Assembly (NCBI GenBank): GCA_028705905.1
Contig: JAQWCP010000071.1
Coordinates: 1-7,403, forward strand
From: Oscillospiraceae bacterium
GTDB taxonomy: Bacteria; Bacillota; Clostridia; Oscillospirales; Oscillospiraceae
Length of the DNA: 7,403 nt
Direction of reading: 5' to 3'
Within the stretch, counting starts at the first letter, position 1; each line of letters begins with the position of its first letter. This document shows positions 5,449-7,403 of this stretch, one piece after another. Position numbers and translations under genes: made by a program. The notes below the pieces were generated by a model. The model was not told the DNA's origin and ran no database searches. It saw nothing but the letters and a program-made list of their open reading frames with translations.

Positions 5449-6261
5449 TTAATACAATTGGGTTAGACGGGAAATTACGTCCGCGATGCAATGATCGTCG
5501 GAAGAAGAGACCCTTTGGACAAAGGGCTTGCTTTGCACTTCTTCCGCGGCATCAGCGGGGCAAAAGCCAATTTTGGCCAGCTCCAGCATGGGAAGATCAT
5601 TTTGGTTATCCCCCACGCAATAGAGATGCGCCAGATCGATGCTCAAAAGCCGGGTAAGCCGGCGGACTTGCTCTCCTTTGGTGCTGCCTAAAGCGGTCAA
5701 TTCCAGCAGATGACGATTGGAAAAGATGATTTCATAAACATCAGACCATCGTTCCCGGATATAAGCTTGCACTTGACGCAGCAGGCCCGTATGCTGCTGA
5801 AAAATCACTTTGACCAACGGCTGTGGTATTTGCGCGGGATCGGTACAAGTGGTGTAAGAGATGCCCACCTTTTTGGCGTGGTTTCGCGTAATTTGATTGG
5901 GCTGGAAGGCATACATTTCCTCTCCGTGGTACGCTTCGAATCCGATATCCGGAAATTGCCCAATGACCTCGTAAAGATCGGATACAACCCGCGTTGGCAA
6001 AGTGGACTGAAACAAAAGCCGGTCTGTTTGAAAATCGTATAGTGCGGCGCCGTTGGAAAGCACAACCGGCGCGTTCATCGGCACCATTGGTACCTGGGGG
6101 ACAAACGTCAGATGGGAGCGCCCCGTGGCAATGGTGAACCGGCCACCTTCCTTCATGAACCGCAAAATAGCCGCTCTGTTTTCGTCGGAAAGAGCGAGAC
6201 TGGAACCAATCAATGTATCATCAAAATCGCTGACCAGCAAAACGCCGTGAAACTTACCCAA
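5449..6261 (-). CDS. HAD-superfamily hydrolase, Cof-like IIB phosphatase
   Basis: This 270-residue cytoplasmic phosphatase has all four HAD motifs: motif I DFDDT (12-16, nucleophile D12 and acid D14), motif II ATGRS (45-49), motif III Lys195 (STKGEQV), and motif IV GDNQNDLPML (217-226), which binds Mg2+. The long cap inserted between motifs II and III (about 80-190) and the LSNGA segment (68-72) are typical of subclass IIB. DFDDT replaces the commoner DxDGT. The start is a TTG at 6261-6259; upstream in frame there is only a stop, and two nearby ATGs are out of frame. AAAGGA lies about 11 bases upstream, and the TGA of thiT ends 7 bases before the TTG, so translational coupling to thiT is likely. 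It shares the TPP-riboswitch transcript, suggesting a thiamine-related phosphate ester such as HMP-PP or a thiamine phosphate. E. coli Cof, of the same subclass, hydrolyses HMP-PP. The substrate remains an inference. Confidence 0.9.
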   Translation of the reverse strand: MGKFHGVLLVSDFDDTLIGSSLALSDENRAAILRFMKEGGRFTIATGRSHLTFVPQVPMVPMNAPVVLSNGAALYDFQTDRLLFQSTLPTRVVSDLYEVIGQFPDIGFEAYHGEEMYAFQPNQITRNHAKKVGISYTTCTDPAQIPQPLVKVIFQQHTGLLRQVQAYIRERWSDVYEIIFSNRHLLELTALGSTKGEQVRRLTRLLSIDLAHLYCVGDNQNDLPMLELAKIGFCPADAAEEVQSKPFVQRVSSSDDHCIADVISRLTQLY

Positions 6262-6268
6262 GCAACAT

Positions 6269-6814
6269 TCATTCCTTTACAGGTTCCCGGAACAGCCAGA
6301 ACTTCTGGAGCGGGACACAAATCACTATGGCAACCAGCACGGTGAATCCAATTTCCGGCAGCATATAGCTGATATTATACAGAAGGGACCCGTACCAGAC
6401 CGGCAGGGCCTCTGGCAATGTGGAAGCCCATACGGTTGCGCCTGAGATCCAGTGTACCACAAAACGGAGCGAACCGCAAATAATGGTTGCAGGAATCAGG
6501 CCATATTTTTTTCCTTTGAAGAAACCGGAAAAGCCCAGGACGCCATATGCAACCACATAGTCCAAAATCAGGGCGAGTGGGGCGATGGCGTAGATGCCGG
6601 TTAGAAACTGCAAAAAGGAAAAGACGATCGCGGAGCCAAAGCCCCACCCAAGACCCCACCGGATGCCGATGAGAATGACGGGGAGCATAGACGCAATGGT
6701 GATGGAGCCGCCGTTTGGCATTTGATAAATTTTGCAAAAGCTCAGAACAAAGCCCAGGGCCAGCAGCAGGGCAGATTCACAGAGCGGTTGCAGACGCGAA
6801 TTGAGTGAACGCAT
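6269..6814 (-). CDS. thiT: Thiamine ECF transporter S-component ThiT
   Basis: ThiT is the membrane substrate-binding subunit that captures thiamine and works with the shared energy-coupling module (EcfA, EcfA', EcfT), which is not in this window. The 181-residue length matches the family (L. lactis ThiT is about 182), with six helices visible. Signature segments are KIYQMPNGGSITIASMLPV (28-46), GFGSAIVFSFLQFLTG (58-73), LDYVVAYGVLGFSG (84-97), CGSLRFVVHWISGATVW (113-129) and WYGSLLYNISYMLPE (140-154). H121, W129, W140, Y146 and N147 are in the region that forms the thiamine pocket in known ThiT structures; exact equivalence is inferred. The ATG at 6814 follows AAAGGAGA (6828-6821) by 6 bases; a longer in-frame extension would run through the riboswitch and terminator. 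Expression should fall when TPP is plentiful, because a TPP riboswitch and terminator precede the gene. Confidence 0.96.
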   Translation of the reverse strand: MRSLNSRLQPLCESALLLALGFVLSFCKIYQMPNGGSITIASMLPVILIGIRWGLGWGFGSAIVFSFLQFLTGIYAIAPLALILDYVVAYGVLGFSGFFKGKKYGLIPATIICGSLRFVVHWISGATVWASTLPEALPVWYGSLLYNISYMLPEIGFTVLVAIVICVPLQKFWLFREPVKE

Positions 6815-6830
6815 AGAGATTCTCCTTTCA

Positions 6831-6866
6831 AAATAAAAAACGTGATACCCGACCTGGGTATCACGT
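6831..6866 (-). terminator. Attenuator terminator between TPP riboswitch and thiT
   Basis: Arms 6856-6866 and 6840-6850 form a perfect 11-bp stem (ACGTGATACCC on the minus strand) with a 5-base loop, followed by TTTTTTATTTT. It sits after the riboswitch and just before the thiT ribosome binding site, where a transcription-attenuating riboswitch places its terminator. TPP binding should favour it and shut off thiT and the HAD gene. Confidence 0.93.
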
Positions 6867-6894
6867 GGCATAGAATAGCACAATGACGTCACTT

Positions 6895-6990
6895 GTCTTC
6901 CTACGCCGGCATTACCCGGATCAGGTCCCAGGGTCCAGAAGCTGCTGTTTGCTTCCATCTCAGCCGAACATGCCGTTCAGCCCCCCTATT
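6895..6990 (-). promoter_or_regulatory. TPP riboswitch (THI element)
   Basis: The minus strand shows the conserved THI-box order: AGGGGGGCTGAACGG, the pyrimidine-binding CTGAGA (6963-6958), ACCC (6934-6931), ACCTGATC (6926-6919), then GGGTAATGCC and GCGTAGGAA. GAACGGCATGTTC forms a hairpin just before CTGAGA. An extra GAAGC/GCTTC hairpin (6955-6938, 8-base loop) lies between CTGAGA and ACCC, consistent with the optional P3a-type extension. This RNA senses thiamine pyrophosphate. With the downstream terminator it should act as a transcriptional OFF switch for thiT and the HAD phosphatase. Confidence 0.96.
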
Positions 6991-6993
6991 TAT

Positions 6994-7403
6994 TTACCGC
7001 TCTATCTTACCGTTTTGGTCTAATTTTGTCAAGATCTTTTGAAAATCGGCAGGGAGAGGGCAGGAAAATTCCATATGTTGCCCCGTGCGGGGATGGAGAA
7101 ACCGGATGGACTTTGCATGCAGGCACTGGCCGGAAAGGCCCGGGACGGGCCGCTTGTCTCCATAGACAGTATCACCCAAAAGGGGATGGCCCATTTGGGC
7201 CATATGCACCCGGATCTGATGGGTGCGGCCGGTTTCCAGGCGGCAGCGGACATGCGTATACCCCGGGTAACGGGCCAGCACTTCGTAATGGGTGACAGCG
7301 GGTTTGGAGTGCATTGGCGTAACTGCCATTTTCTTTCTCTGTGTGGGGTGCCGGCCGATGGGCGCATCGATGCTTCCTTTGTCATCCCGCAAGCTGCCCC
7401 GCC
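6994..7403 (-). CDS. RluA/RluD-family 23S rRNA pseudouridine synthase, C-terminal part
   Basis: The frame is open from the window edge (7403) to TAA at 6996-6994; the N-terminal half, including any S4 domain and the catalytic Asp motif (HRLDxxTSG type), lies outside. The visible part carries the family's C-terminal signatures: DDKGSIDAPIGRHPTQRKKMAV, then YTHVRCRLETGRTHQIRVH followed by MGHPLLGDTVYG, and LHAKSIRFLHPRTGQ near the end. RTHQIRVH is a core motif of RluA-type enzymes, which convert uridines in rRNA (or tRNA) to pseudouridine. A TTG at 7392 could be read as a start, but the homology clearly extends upstream, so this is a fragment of a longer gene (full length about 300 residues in the family). 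RluD is the usual clostridial member, but I cannot separate RluA-C-D subtypes from this half. The thiT promoter is embedded in its last codons. Confidence 0.9.
   Translation of the reverse strand, partial: RGSLRDDKGSIDAPIGRHPTQRKKMAVTPMHSKPAVTHYEVLARYPGYTHVRCRLETGRTHQIRVHMAQMGHPLLGDTVYGDKRPVPGLSGQCLHAKSIRFLHPRTGQHMEFSCPLPADFQKILTKLDQNGKIER
7004..7032 (-). promoter_or_regulatory. Promoter of the thiT-HAD operon, inside the rluD-like gene
   Basis: On the minus strand, a perfect -35 TTGACA (7032-7027) and -10 TAAGAT (7009-7004, 4 of 6) are 17 bases apart. Transcription would start near 6997, at the stop codon of the upstream pseudouridine synthase and just before the riboswitch. The boxes coincide with codons for its last 13 or so residues. 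Confidence 0.8.

Noticed and set aside
7026..7392. Open frames on both strands overlapping the pseudouridine synthase
   Set aside because: They are shadows; only the minus frame with RTHQIRVH and related motifs shows protein-family sequence.
1..7403. CRISPR array, insertion sequence, phage or toxin-antitoxin genes
   Set aside because: I found no spaced direct repeats, transposase-like sequence, terminal inverted repeats around genes, or small toxin/antitoxin pairs; the inverted repeats present are all explained by terminators, an operator or leaders.

Overview
The window reads as a chromosomal segment from an endospore-forming Bacillota, most likely a clostridial lineage near Oscillospiraceae/Ruminococcaceae. 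The evidence is a spore germination protease (gpr), strong GGAGG-type ribosome binding sites, vegetative promoters with TTGACA/TATAAT-like boxes, U-tract terminators and a TPP riboswitch controlling thiT. Base composition looks close to 50% GC by eye. The exact taxon is an inference.

Layout, left to right. (1) The minus strand carries a multi-pass membrane protein (HPP-like, 3' end cut by the window edge) just downstream of rpsT (ribosomal protein bS20). rpsT has a UUG start, a consensus promoter with upstream A-tracts, and a perfect-stem terminator. (2) Divergent from rpsT, on the plus strand, lie gpr and then a cytidylate kinase-like P-loop protein with its own near-consensus promoter and a strong terminator. 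The divergent rpsT/gpr pair is a known Bacillota gene order, but spoIIP does not follow gpr here. (3) A MerR-family regulator (minus) and a MATE multidrug efflux pump (plus) are divergent. Between them is a textbook MerR switch: a 19-bp-spacer promoter with a 10+1+10 perfect dyad, plus a back-to-back merR promoter using the same -10 region. (4) The minus strand carries a thiamine-uptake operon: promoter, TPP riboswitch, attenuator terminator, thiT (ECF S-component) and a closely spaced HAD-IIB phosphatase with a UUG start. Its promoter lies inside the last codons of the upstream RluA/RluD-type pseudouridine synthase, whose 5' end is outside the window.

The window is compact, with no gene-free stretch over 300 bases. 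I see no tRNA, rRNA, insertion sequence, CRISPR array or phage gene. The genes form separate small units: translation, sporulation, nucleotide metabolism, drug efflux, vitamin uptake and RNA modification. I do not see a novel multi-gene system. The points most worth following up are the regulatory architectures (merR/MATE overlap, promoter inside rluD, TPP attenuator), the HAD phosphatase coupled to thiT, and an apparent internal duplication in the membrane protein.
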